33,554 nt of DNA from Streptosporangium nondiastaticum (GCF_003011965.1 NZ_PXWG01000069.1:1-33554); one strand, 5' to 3'; counted from the first letter of the stretch, positions 25,429-33,301 are shown. Notes: generated by a model from the letters alone, not told the origin. Numbers and translations: made by a program.

Positions 25429-25878
25429 ATGGTCCTCGCTCTGCTCGTGAGCGGCGTCGTCGTCCTGCTGGTGCTGGTGGGGCTCTTCGTCTTCGGGCTG
25501 CGGAGACGGCTGATCCAGCGCTCCGGCGGTACGTTCGACTGCAGTCTGCGCTGGAACGTCCCGGAGAAGGACCCCGCGCCGGACGGCAAGGGGTGGGTCT
25601 ACGGGGTCGCCCGCTACAACAGTGACCGGATCGAGTGGTTCCGGGTCTTCTCGTACGCGCCGCGGCCGCGGAGGCTGCTGGAGCGCGCGTCCATCGAGGT
25701 GCTGGAGCGGCGGTCGCCTCTCGGCGACGAAGAGCTGGCCTTGCTGTCCGACGCGGTCGTGCTGATCTGTTTGCATCAGGGGACGCGGCTTGAGCTGGCG
25801 ATGAGTGAGGACGCTCTCACGGGCTTCCTGGCGTGGCTGGAGGCGGCGCCTCCGGGCCAGAGGGTGAACGTGGCGTAA
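25429..25878 (+). CDS. DUF2550 family membrane-anchored protein
   Basis: The 149-residue protein has one N-terminal membrane helix (about residues 2-22, VLALLVSGVVVLLVLVGLFVF), then RRR and a soluble domain with the conserved segments GGTFDCSLRW, GWVYGVARYN, RVFSYAPRPRR and LELAMSEDALTGFLAWLEAAPPGQR. It matches the actinobacterial DUF2550 family found after atpC in Streptomyces and mycobacteria; no function is known. The ATG at 25429 has GAGGAGGT eight bases upstream, whereas the in-frame GTG at 25423 is too close to that site. It converges with the chitinase gene; the two stop codons are 21 bp apart. Confidence 0.9.
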   Translation: MVLALLVSGVVVLLVLVGLFVFGLRRRLIQRSGGTFDCSLRWNVPEKDPAPDGKGWVYGVARYNSDRIEWFRVFSYAPRPRRLLERASIEVLERRSPLGDEELALLSDAVVLICLHQGTRLELAMSEDALTGFLAWLEAAPPGQRVNVA

Positions 25879-25899
25879 CCCCCCGGCCCGGGTCCGGCA

Positions 25900-28224
25900 T
25901 CAGCGCAAGCCGTTGTCGACCGCCGTCATCAGCGTGCCGCTGTCCCCGGACATCTCCCAGATCATCACGCCGCCCAGGCCCTTCGGCTTGAGCCAGGCGG
26001 TCTTCTTTCCGATCGACCACGCGTCGTCGAACGTCCACCACTGCCCGGCGTTGCCGGTGTACCCGTACGTGGCGACGGACTGTTCGTCGTGGTAGACGGT
26101 GAGGCCCGCGACGGACGCGAGCAGGTTGTCGTAGCCGCGGGTCCCCGACTCCTCCGGGAACTGGCCGGGCGCCGCCCCGTTCGCGGTCTGCCAGACGCCG
26201 TGCGCGCCGCCGTCGGCGACCTGCTGCCAGCCGCGGCCGTAGAAGGCGAGCCCGAGCACGACCTTCTTCGGGTCGACGCCCGCGTCGAGGTAGGTCTGCA
26301 CGGTCTTGTCCACGCTGAACTTCGTGGCGTACGGGTCCTTGGCGTCCTGGTAGAGGTTGCCCTGGTGGCCCGTGCGGTTCGGTTCCCAGCTGTTGTCGCT
26401 GCCGGAGCCGTGGAAGTCGTAGCCCTGGACGTTCGCGAAGTCCATGTAGTCGAAGACGCTGGGCGTGCCGTCCTTGGTGGTGATGTCCCAGCCGGCGTCG
26501 ATCTTCGCCGGGTCGGCCGGGGTGAAGGCCGTGAGCATGTACTTCTTGCCGGTCGTCGCGCTCAGGGCGTCGAGCTGGCGGCGGAACTCGGCGAAGAGCA
26601 GGGTGTTGTTGGCCTTGTCGTCCTTGGAGACGTGGTTGCCGGCGTGGCCCTCGGAGCCGGGCCACTCCCAGTCGATGTCGAAGCCGTCGAAGATCCCGGC
26701 GGCGGTGCCGGGCCCGCCGCGGCCGTTGGTGACCGGCAGGTCGCCCTTGATGTACATGTCGATGCAGGACTTCACGAACTTCTGCCGGGAGGCGTCCGTC
26801 CTGGCGACGTCCGAGAAGTACTTGCTGTAGGTCCAGCCGCCGATCGACATGTTGATCTTGAGGTCGGGGTGCTTGGCCTTGAGCTTCTTCAGCTGGTTGA
26901 AGTTGCCGGCCAGCTTCTGGTCCCAGGTGTCGCCGACGCCGTCGACGGACTCGCCGGCCCCGAAGCCCTTCTCGTAGTCGGCCCAGGAGTCACCCGCGCC
27001 GTCGCCCTGGCTGGGGTCCTGCGGGTTGGGCGTAGTGGCCTTCGTGACGCCGTTGAGGCAGGTGAGGTCGGTGGGGTGGATATTGGAGAACGAGTAGTTG
27101 ATGTGGGTGAGCTTGCTGGCGGCGCCCGTGCTCTCCAGTGACTTCACGGTGTAGCCGCGGCCGTAGATGCCCCACTGCACGAAGTAGCCGACCTTGGCGT
27201 AGCCCGTGCCGGGCTGCGGCTGTCCGCCGCCCGTCGTGCGCACGGTCAGCGGCGGGCTCGCCTTGCCGGTCTGGTCGGCGGTGTCCCGGGCGACGACCGT
27301 GTACGTGTAGTCGGTGCCGGGGGTCAGGCCGGTGTCGGTGTAGGCGAGCTTGGTGACCGTGGCGGCCTTCACCGTGCCGCGGTAGACGTCGTAGTTCTTG
27401 ATGCCCTTGTCGTCGGTGGCGGCGGGCCACTTCAGGGAGACGGACGTGTCGGTGACGGCGGTGGCCCGCGGGGCGCCGGGGGCGCTCGGCGGTTTGTCGG
27501 TGCCGCCGCCGCTGCCCGTGCGGATCGTGGCGGACGGGCTCGCCGGCCCGGTCTGGCCGGCCGAGTCGCGGGCGACGACCTTGTAGGTGTAGTCGGTGTC
27601 CGGGCTGAGGCCGGTGTCGGTGAAGGCGGTGCCGGTGACCGTGCCGACGACGCTGTCGCCGCGGTAGACGTCGTAGTTCTTGACGCCCTTGTCGTCGGTG
27701 GCGGGGGCCCAGGTCAGCGCGATGCTGTTCGCGGTGACGCCCGTGGAGGACGGCTGCCCGGGGGCGCTGGGCGGGGTGTCGGCGGAGGAGCCGTCGCAGG
27801 GCCCGCCGTCGAGCTTGCAGCCCGCCGGGGCGCCGTCGCCGGAGGCGACGAAGCCGAAGGTGACGCTCGCGCCGGGCGCGATGGTGCCGTTGTACTCGCG
27901 GTTCTTCGCGGTGTAGTGGGAGCCCGAGCTCGTGAGCAGGGCGTCCCAGTAGGCGCCGACCGTGGTCGCGGCGGGGAAGTCCCACTCCACGGTCCAGGCG
28001 CTGATGGTGGTCGTGCCGGTGTTCTTGACGGTCCACTCCGCCTGGAAGCCCGTCCCCCAGTCGGAGGTCTTGGCGAACGTCGCCGTGGCGGAGGGCGCGG
28101 CGTGGGCGGGGGCCGCCAGGCCGACGAGGGCGGCGGCGGGGAGGGCGAGCGTGGCCAGGGCGGTCACTGCTCTTCGTAAGGTGCGGCCGATGCTTCCTGA
28201 GGTACCTGTGCTCAAAGTGCTCAA
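25900..28224 (-). CDS. Secreted modular chitinase (CBM2-Fn3-Fn3-GH18)
   Basis: Hydrolyses beta-1,4-GlcNAc chains outside the cell. The 774-residue protein has a basic N-terminus and signal peptide ending near AHA (about residue 42). A CBM2-like binding domain covers about 44-143 (SDWGTGFQAEWTVKNTG, with two cysteines near its end). Two fibronectin III modules follow at about 150-236 and 244-331. The GH18 barrel runs from 341 to the end, with catalytic D513-x2-D516-x-D518-x-E520 in FDGFDIDWEWPG. The locus corresponds to chiC of S. coelicolor, but the barrel resembles the Chi63 type and there are two Fn3 modules, so I give no symbol. The TTG start at 28224 has GAGGAG seven bases upstream. It lies 81 bp downstream of the ChiR-like regulator. 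Confidence 0.93.
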   Translation of the reverse strand: MSTLSTGTSGSIGRTLRRAVTALATLALPAAALVGLAAPAHAAPSATATFAKTSDWGTGFQAEWTVKNTGTTTISAWTVEWDFPAATTVGAYWDALLTSSGSHYTAKNREYNGTIAPGASVTFGFVASGDGAPAGCKLDGGPCDGSSADTPPSAPGQPSSTGVTANSIALTWAPATDDKGVKNYDVYRGDSVVGTVTGTAFTDTGLSPDTDYTYKVVARDSAGQTGPASPSATIRTGSGGGTDKPPSAPGAPRATAVTDTSVSLKWPAATDDKGIKNYDVYRGTVKAATVTKLAYTDTGLTPGTDYTYTVVARDTADQTGKASPPLTVRTTGGGQPQPGTGYAKVGYFVQWGIYGRGYTVKSLESTGAASKLTHINYSFSNIHPTDLTCLNGVTKATTPNPQDPSQGDGAGDSWADYEKGFGAGESVDGVGDTWDQKLAGNFNQLKKLKAKHPDLKINMSIGGWTYSKYFSDVARTDASRQKFVKSCIDMYIKGDLPVTNGRGGPGTAAGIFDGFDIDWEWPGSEGHAGNHVSKDDKANNTLLFAEFRRQLDALSATTGKKYMLTAFTPADPAKIDAGWDITTKDGTPSVFDYMDFANVQGYDFHGSGSDNSWEPNRTGHQGNLYQDAKDPYATKFSVDKTVQTYLDAGVDPKKVVLGLAFYGRGWQQVADGGAHGVWQTANGAAPGQFPEESGTRGYDNLLASVAGLTVYHDEQSVATYGYTGNAGQWWTFDDAWSIGKKTAWLKPKGLGGVMIWEMSGDSGTLMTAVDNGLR
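27377..27704 (-). repeat. 46-bp direct repeat within the two Fn3 modules
   Basis: 27377-27422 and 27659-27704 are identical except for one base (a T/C difference). They are 282 bp apart, exactly 94 codons, and lie at the same place in each fibronectin module, encoding TDDKG(V/I)KNYDVYRG. Confidence 0.9.
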
Positions 28225-28280
28225 GGGGGTGCTCCTCGGCGAGAGGTGCGGACAGGTGGGGGGTGCTCAGTTGCTCGGGG

Positions 28281-28322
28281 AGCGTAGAAAGGTCCGTACC
28301 AATGGTCAAGAGGACTGGACCA
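28281..28322 (-). promoter_or_regulatory. Chitinase promoter with paired 12-bp direct repeats
   Basis: On the minus strand TTGACC (28309-28304) and TACGCT (28286-28281) form -35 and -10 hexamers with an ideal 17-bp spacer. TGGTCCAGTCCT (28322-28311) lies just upstream of the -35, and TGGTACGGACCT (28301-28290) lies in the spacer. Streptomyces chitinase promoters carry paired repeats of TGGTCCAGACCT; these match at 11 and 10 of 12 positions. The second also resembles a DasR site. The -35 overlaps the chiR stop codon. The leader would be about 50 bases. Confidence 0.75.
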
Positions 28323-28986
28323 GTCCCCACTCCTGCGCCAGCACCGCCGCCTGCACCCGGCTGCGCAGCTCCAGCTTCCCCAGCAGCCTGCTGACGTGCG
28401 TCTTCACCGTCGCCTCCGCCATCCCCAGCCGGCCCGCGATCTCCGCGTTCGACAGCCCCTCGCCCAGCGCGCCCAGCACCTCGCGCTCGCGCCGGGTCAG
28501 CGACTCCAGCCCCGCGGGCTCCGCGGCGCCCGCCCGCCGCCCCCGCGCCGGGCGCGCGAACTCGGCGATCAGACGGCGCGTCACCGCGGGCGAGATCAGG
28601 CCCTCGCCGCGACCCACGGTCCGCACGGCCGCGATGAGCTCCGCCGCGTCGCTGTCCTTGAGCAGGAACCCCGCCGCACCCGCGCGCAGCGCCCCGAACA
28701 CGTACTCGTCCAGGTCGAAGGTGGTCAGCACCAAGACGTCCGCCAGCTGCCCGTCGACGACCTGCCGGGTCGCCGACACCCCGTCCAGGCGCGGCATCTG
28801 CACGTCCATCAGCACCAGGTCCGGGCGCAGCTCGCGGGCCAGCCGCACGGCCTCCTCGCCGTCGGCGGCCTCCCCGACGACCTCGATGCCGGGCGCCGAG
28901 CGCAGGATCAGGACCAGCCCGGAGCGCACGGACGCCTGGTCTTCCGCGACCAGGACGCGGATGCTGCCGGTCGGTTCTGTCGTCAC
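28306..28986 (-). CDS. chiR: NarL/LuxR-type response regulator (ChiR position)
   Basis: The 226-residue protein has a receiver domain with phosphoacceptor D61 in LVLMDVQMPRLDG and a C-terminal LuxR-type helix-turn-helix at about 160-220 (LTRREREVLGALGEGLSNAEIA, then ATVKTHVSRLLGKL). Its GTG start overlaps the kinase stop by four bases (GTGA), so the pair is translationally coupled. The chitinase gene starts 81 bp downstream on the same strand, behind a promoter with chitinase-type direct repeats. In S. coelicolor the equivalent genes chiR and chiS control chiC, so regulation of the adjacent chitinase is a reasonable inference. Confidence 0.85.
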   Translation of the reverse strand: MTTEPTGSIRVLVAEDQASVRSGLVLILRSAPGIEVVGEAADGEEAVRLARELRPDLVLMDVQMPRLDGVSATRQVVDGQLADVLVLTTFDLDEYVFGALRAGAAGFLLKDSDAAELIAAVRTVGRGEGLISPAVTRRLIAEFARPARGRRAGAAEPAGLESLTRREREVLGALGEGLSNAEIAGRLGMAEATVKTHVSRLLGKLELRSRVQAAVLAQEWGLVQSS

Positions 28987-30179
28987 AGTGCTCCCTCCTC
29001 CGGTACGGGCAGCACCGCCCGCACGCGCCATTCCTTGCCGTCCGGGCCGGCCGCCGGGCCCGCCTCGAACTCCCCGTCCAGCAGGGCCACCCGCTCGCCC
29101 ATGCCGACCAGCCCCGCCCCCGAACCGGGCGCGCGCGGCACCGGCCCGTCGCCGTGCGCGCTGCTGACCTCCACCACCAGCTGTCCGCCGCCCTCGCGCG
29201 CCAGACGCACCGTCACCGGGCCCGGGGCCGCGTGCTTGACCGCGTTGGTGAGCGACTCCTGGACGATGCGGTACGCGGCGAGCTCGATCGGCGCGGGCAG
29301 CGGGCCCGGCCCCCGCGCGTCGTCCAGGGCGAAACGGAACCGGTCGTCGCGGACCGCCTTGCGGGCGTGCGCGAGGAGGGCATCCACGCCGTCCAGCCGC
29401 GGCGTGGCCGCGGGCTCCTCCGCGCCGCCCGCCTGCCGCAGCAGCCCGATGAGCCGGCGCATCTCGGCGAGGCCCTGCACGCTGTTCTCCCGGATCACCG
29501 TCAGCGCCTCCTCCGAGGCCTTCGGTTCCCCGATCGACAGCGCCGCGGTGGAGTGGATCGCGATCGCCGACAAGTGGCCCGCGACCATGTCGTGCAGCTC
29601 CCGCGCCATCCGGGCGCGCTCGGCGCCCACGGCCTCGCGCCGGTCCAGCTCCGCCAGCAGCGCCGTCCGCTCGGCCTCCAGCCGGGCCGCGCGCGCGTCG
29701 TCGCGGTGCCGGCGGATGCCCGCCCCGGTCCACGCCGGAGCCACGATCAGCACCCCGAAGCCGAAGCCGAGCAGCAGCGCCTCCGGCTTGCGGATCAGCG
29801 CCACGGCCAGCAGCGTCCCCAGCACGGTCAGCACCTCGGCGACGCGCGGGATGCGCCAGGCGACGGACGGACGGCCGTAGAGCACCGCCGCGTAGACGAC
29901 GTCCGTGTACATGGCGATCGTCGCGACGAGCGAGCCCGTGCAGATGTCGAGGGCGAGCGTGACCGTGCCGACGGCCAGGGCCGTCAGCGGGGCGCTGCGC
30001 CGCAGCAGCTCGGCGCCGCACATGACGACCAGCGCGACCAGGGACAGCCGGCCGGGGAGCGCGGCCAGGGGCGGGTTGTTGTGCAGCCCGAGGAACCACA
30101 GCGCCAGGCCGCCCAGCAGGCCTGCCGCCGCGATGAGGACGGCGTCGCGGTCGGGGCGGCGGGGGAGGCGGACGGGCAT
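28983..30179 (-). CDS. chiS: NarL-family sensor histidine kinase (ChiS position)
   Basis: The 398-residue protein has four to five hydrophobic helices in its first 150 residues with short loops, so the sensory part seems to lie within the membrane. A coiled linker, a HisKA_3 dimerisation domain with phospho-accepting H196 in ERARMARELHDMVAGH, and a HATPase_c domain (YRIVQESLTNAVKHA; G-box GAGLVGMGERV) follow. It is the cognate kinase of the overlapping regulator. The ATG at 30179 lacks a good ribosome binding site; TGAGAT lies about 6 bases upstream, so a leaderless transcript is possible. The stimulus (chitin oligomers) is inferred only from the neighbouring chitinase and the ChiS/ChiR systems of other Streptomyces. 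Confidence 0.85.
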   Translation of the reverse strand: MPVRLPRRPDRDAVLIAAAGLLGGLALWFLGLHNNPPLAALPGRLSLVALVVMCGAELLRRSAPLTALAVGTVTLALDICTGSLVATIAMYTDVVYAAVLYGRPSVAWRIPRVAEVLTVLGTLLAVALIRKPEALLLGFGFGVLIVAPAWTGAGIRRHRDDARAARLEAERTALLAELDRREAVGAERARMARELHDMVAGHLSAIAIHSTAALSIGEPKASEEALTVIRENSVQGLAEMRRLIGLLRQAGGAEEPAATPRLDGVDALLAHARKAVRDDRFRFALDDARGPGPLPAPIELAAYRIVQESLTNAVKHAAPGPVTVRLAREGGGQLVVEVSSAHGDGPVPRAPGSGAGLVGMGERVALLDGEFEAGPAAGPDGKEWRVRAVLPVPEEGAL

Positions 30180-30338
30180 GCGTACATCTCAGCATGCGGC
30201 GAGGGCCGCGGGGACGGGCCGCGGGAGGGTGCGGCCGGCCGCCCGCTACATCGAACGATGCAGTCCGAAATCGTCGTACGCGACGACGAACGCGCTGGTC
30301 ACGGCAGGGAGCCTGGAGGTGAGGGAAGGGAGAGAACC

Positions 30339-30917
30339 GTGATCGTCACGCTGATCGTCGTCTGCGAGGTCGGCTTCTGGGTGCTGCTGGCCGGCGGACT
30401 GAGCCTGCGGTACCTGGCCAAGATGCCCCGCGCGGGGATCGCCGTGCTGCTGCTGGAGCCCGTACTGGAGCTCGTCCTGCTGATCGCCACCGCCGTCGAC
30501 CTGAAGAACGGCGCCGCCGCCGACTGGAAGCACGGCCTGGCCGCCGTCTACATCGGCTACTCCGTCGGCCTCGGCCACTCCACCATCAAGTGGGTCGACG
30601 CCCGCTTCGCCCACCGCTTCGCGGGCGGCCCGCCGCCGGTCAAGCCGCCGAAGTACGGCCGCGAGCGGACCGTCCACGAGTGGAAGACGGCCGCCCGCTG
30701 GATCCTGTCCTGCGCGGTCGCCCTCGCCCTGCTGCAGGCGGCGGTCTGGTACGTCGGGGATTCGGGCGACATCAGCTCGCTGCGGGCATGGCAGACGAAG
30801 GCGCTCCTCGTGGCCGGCATCAACCTGGCCATCGCGGCGAGCTACACGCTCTGGCCGAAGCAGGCGCCGGCCACGCCGGAGCCGCAGGCGCCGAGCCCGG
30901 AGGAATTGAAGCGCTGA
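30339..30917 (+). CDS. Five-helix integral membrane protein, YmcC-like
   Basis: The 192-residue protein has five hydrophobic segments at about 2-25, 35-56, 68-86, 117-138 and 151-172. The conserved-looking core GLAAVYIGYSVGLGHSTIKW is followed by a soluble loop with DARFAHRF and KPPKYGRERTVHEWK. From memory this resembles the Bacillus YmcC family, which has no known function; I cannot check that here. The GTG at 30339 is preceded by AAGGGAGAG. The frame is open far upstream, but that part is antisense to chiS and is a shadow. It converges with the adenosyltransferase gene, with only six bases between the stops. Confidence 0.75.
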   Translation: MIVTLIVVCEVGFWVLLAGGLSLRYLAKMPRAGIAVLLLEPVLELVLLIATAVDLKNGAAADWKHGLAAVYIGYSVGLGHSTIKWVDARFAHRFAGGPPPVKPPKYGRERTVHEWKTAARWILSCAVALALLQAAVWYVGDSGDISSLRAWQTKALLVAGINLAIAASYTLWPKQAPATPEPQAPSPEELKR

Positions 30918-30929
30918 GCCCCGTCAGCG
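30912..30929. terminator. Mini inverted repeat spanning two convergent stop codons
   Basis: CGCTGA (30912-30917) and TCAGCG (30924-30929) are perfect complements with six bases between them. Each arm contains the stop codon of one of the two converging genes. It is symmetric, so it could serve both strands, but a 6-bp stem is short for a terminator. Confidence 0.4.
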
Positions 30930-31496
30930 GTTCTCGCCCGGGACCCACAGCACGTCCCCGACCTCCTTGTTCGCCGTCCTCGCGAGGATGAACAGGAGGT
31001 CGGAGAGGCGGTTGAGGTAGGTCGCCGTGAGCGGGTTCATGATGTCCGCGTGAAGTTCCATCGCGGCCCACGTGGACCGCTCCGCGCGGCGGACGACCGT
31101 GCAGGCCTGGTGCAGCAGCGCGGCCCCCGGCGTCCCCCCGGGCAGGATGAAGCTGCGCAGCTTCTCCAGGTCTTCGAGGAAGCGGTCGCAGTCCGCCTCC
31201 AGCTTGTCGATGTAGGACTGCTCGACGCGCAGCGGCGGGTACTTGGGGTTCTCGGCCACCGGCGTGGCCAGGTCGGCGCCCACGTCGAAGAGGTCGTTCT
31301 GGATGCGGACGAGGACCTGGACGACCTCCGCGGGCAGCTGCCCGAGCGCGATGGCCACGCCGATCGCGGCGTTGGCCTCGTTGGCGTCGGCGTAGGCCGC
31401 GATCCTGGTGTCGGTCTTCACGGTGCGGCTCATGTCGCCGAGGGCCGTCGTGCCGGTGTCACCGGTGCGGGTGTAAATGCGCGTCAGGTTGACCAT
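30924..31496 (-). CDS. PduO-type cob(I)alamin adenosyltransferase
   Basis: Transfers the adenosyl group of ATP to cob(I)alamin to make coenzyme B12. The 190-residue protein has the N-terminal ATP-binding motif YTRTGDTGTTALGD, the helical bundle with VVRRAERSTWA, and the C-terminal NRLSDLLFILAR, all characteristic of the PduO type rather than CobA or EutT. The ATG at 31496 begins the homology (MVNLTRIYTRTG). The open frame continues upstream without conserved residues. No cobalamin gene is adjacent here. TACGCT lies seven bases before the ATG with no Shine-Dalgarno, suggesting a possible leaderless start. Confidence 0.92.
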   Translation of the reverse strand: MVNLTRIYTRTGDTGTTALGDMSRTVKTDTRIAAYADANEANAAIGVAIALGQLPAEVVQVLVRIQNDLFDVGADLATPVAENPKYPPLRVEQSYIDKLEADCDRFLEDLEKLRSFILPGGTPGAALLHQACTVVRRAERSTWAAMELHADIMNPLTATYLNRLSDLLFILARTANKEVGDVLWVPGENR

Positions 31497-31746
31497 GGGT
31501 ACGAGCGTATCCACTGCGCGCCGCCCCGCCGAGGCCGACGCGCAACCCGGCCACCCCTGTGACGCCCGGGGCTCAAGGGGCTCAACTGCACTGTGGGGAC
31601 GGGCCAGTGGGCGCCTCGGTGTGATGTCCGTCATGGGGGACGTGACGCGCATCTCTTACCGCCCAACCGCGCCGCGGCGAGCGCTAATCTCCGGCCGAGA
31701 GAGTGCGTACAGAACAGCTCTGAGCACAGGGAGTAAGGGGACAGCC

Positions 31747-32595
31747 GTGGCCAAGAAGCTCGCCGTCATCGGGGCCGGACTGATGGGGTCCGGGATCGCG
31801 CAGGTCTCCGCCCAGGCCGGGTGGGACGTCGTGCTGCGCGACGTCACCGACGCGGCGCTGCAGCGGGGCACGGACGGCATCAAGGCCTCGTACGAGAAGT
31901 TCGTCGCGAAGGGCAGGCTGGAGGCCGCCGCGGCCGAGCAGGCGCTGGCCCGGATCACCACCACCACGGACCTGGACGCGGCCGCCGACGCGGACATCGT
32001 GGTCGAAGCCGTCTTCGAGGACATCGACACCAAGCGCGACATCTTCCGCACCCTGGACGGCCTGGTGAAGGAGGAGACGGTCCTCGCCTCGAACACCTCC
32101 GCCATCCCGATCACCAAGATCGCCGCGGCCACGCAGCGCCCCGAGCGCGTCGTCGGCGCGCACTTCTTCTCGCCGGTGCCGATGATGCAGCTGTGCGAGC
32201 TGGTCCGCGGTTACAAGACCAGCGACGAGACGCTGGCGAAGGCCCGGGAGTTCGCCGAGGGCGTCGGCAAGACCTGCATCGTCGTCAACCGCGACGTCGC
32301 CGGCTTCGTCACCACCCGCCTGATCTCCGCCCTCGTCGTCGAGGCCGTCAAGCTGTACGAGTCGGGCGTGGCCACCGCCGAGGACATCGACATCGCCTGC
32401 AAGCTGGGCTTCGGCCACGCGATGGGCCCGCTGGCCACCGCCGACCTCACCGGCATCGACATCCTCATGCACGCCACGGGGAACATCTACACCGAGTGCC
32501 AGGACGAGAAGTTCGCGCCGCCGGAGCTCATGCGCCGCATGGTCGACGCGGGCGACCTCGGCCGCAAGAGCGGCCAGGGCTTTTACCAGCACTGA
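31747..32595 (+). CDS. hbd: 3-hydroxybutyryl-CoA dehydrogenase
   Basis: NAD(P)-dependent oxidoreduction between 3-hydroxybutyryl-CoA and acetoacetyl-CoA, used in fatty-acid and butyrate metabolism and, in Streptomyces, in supplying C4 units for the ethylmalonyl-CoA route. The 282-residue protein has the Rossmann motif IGAGLMGSGIAQ at about 8-19. The catalytic His-Glu pair lies in GAHFFSPVPMMQLCE, with the NRDVAGFVTTRL segment. The C-terminal domain ends in GRKSGQGFYQH. The length is that of the single-function short enzyme. The GTG at 31747 has AAGGGG about six bases upstream. TAATCT at 31685-31690 is a candidate -10. Confidence 0.93.
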   Translation: MAKKLAVIGAGLMGSGIAQVSAQAGWDVVLRDVTDAALQRGTDGIKASYEKFVAKGRLEAAAAEQALARITTTTDLDAAADADIVVEAVFEDIDTKRDIFRTLDGLVKEETVLASNTSAIPITKIAAATQRPERVVGAHFFSPVPMMQLCELVRGYKTSDETLAKAREFAEGVGKTCIVVNRDVAGFVTTRLISALVVEAVKLYESGVATAEDIDIACKLGFGHAMGPLATADLTGIDILMHATGNIYTECQDEKFAPPELMRRMVDAGDLGRKSGQGFYQH

Positions 32596-32614
32596 ACCGA
32601 CACCGACCGGGTAG

Positions 32615-32654
32615 CCGATATCTAGTTCACCCGCCCGGGTGAATTAGGTATCGG
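32615..32654 (+). terminator. Terminator after the hydroxybutyryl-CoA dehydrogenase gene
   Basis: Two 18-base arms (32615-32632 and 32637-32654) pair throughout; the only two non-Watson-Crick positions are G-U wobbles in the plus-strand RNA. The loop is GCCC. Because the wobbles are possible only in one RNA orientation, this supports a plus-strand terminator 20 bases after the stop. Confidence 0.8.
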
Positions 32655-32777
32655 TTCGCCCATGAACGGCAACCTTGTCGTGGGAGAGCCAGTCAGTTCT
32701 TGAGAACCGCACGTGCCACAAGAGCCGCAGCGCGACACCGTCATCACGCACCATCGGACATCACTCCGGGAGCGCAC

Positions 32778-33089
32778 ATGCACATCAGGGGCGACCACGC
32801 CGAACTGGTCGTCGGGGGCCGCCTCGACGTCCGCAGCGCGGCGGACGCCCGTACGGTCCTGCACTCCGCCCTCGACTCGGGCCGCGGCGACCTCGTGCTC
32901 GACCTCACCGAGCTGGACTCGTGGGACGCCACCGGCCTCGGCGTCATCATGGGCGCCCACCGCCGCGCCGGCCGCACCGGCCGCCGCCTCGTCCTGCGCG
33001 GCGTGCCCGACCGCATGCAGCGGCTCCTCGTCGCCACCCGGCTGCATCGCATTCTGGCCATCGAAGGCGGTATCGGCGCCGCGTCATGA
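32778..33089 (+). CDS. STAS-domain protein, anti-sigma factor antagonist-like
   Basis: The 103-residue protein is a single STAS domain (LVVGGRLDVRSAADARTVL, LVLDLTELDSWDATGLGVIM). STAS antagonists bind anti-sigma kinases and are switched off by phosphorylation of a serine just after the conserved aspartate. Here that position is alanine: D50-A51-T52-G53 replaces the usual D-S-(S/T)-G. T52 remains and might be modified, but the canonical site is missing. The ATG at 32778 has GGGAG five bases upstream and begins the homology; the frame is open to 32700 without conserved residues. No kinase or sigma gene is adjacent in the window. Confidence 0.85.
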   Translation: MHIRGDHAELVVGGRLDVRSAADARTVLHSALDSGRGDLVLDLTELDSWDATGLGVIMGAHRRAGRTGRRLVLRGVPDRMQRLLVATRLHRILAIEGGIGAAS

Positions 33090-33301
33090 GACTGTGACGT
33101 GCCCCGGGCAGCGGGGCCCCCGTCGCTTCGTGGATACTGTGCCCAGGTCTGAGGTTCGGTTTTCCCGCCGCTAAAGGGCCGCATAACAGAGCCCACGGCG
33201 GGCACCGATGAAGCGCCGGCCGGCACGCCCGGCCGAGGGTTGAAGGAGTGGCGCTGGCCGGGAGGGCAGACGGCACGCCACGCAATTGGGGGGCTTTCAC
33301 C
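33090..33301 (+). other. Intergenic region before the right-edge gene
   Basis: This 212-bp gap has a small hairpin GCCCC/GGGGC (33101-33117) and a -10-like GATACT at 33133-33138 without a clear -35. An in-frame GTG at 33248 exists but its AAGGA is directly adjacent, so it is not favoured as a start. Confidence 0.3.

Noticed and set aside
26089..27141. 350-codon plus-strand frame inside the chitinase gene
   Set aside because: It is a shadow frame opposite a chitinase with signal peptide and catalytic motif; the translation is Val/Gly/Ala-rich without recognisable domains.
29154..30338. N-terminal extension of the YmcC-like membrane protein frame
   Set aside because: It runs antisense through chiS, has low-complexity Arg/Gln-rich translation, and the GTG at 30339 has a good ribosome binding site and begins the membrane segments.
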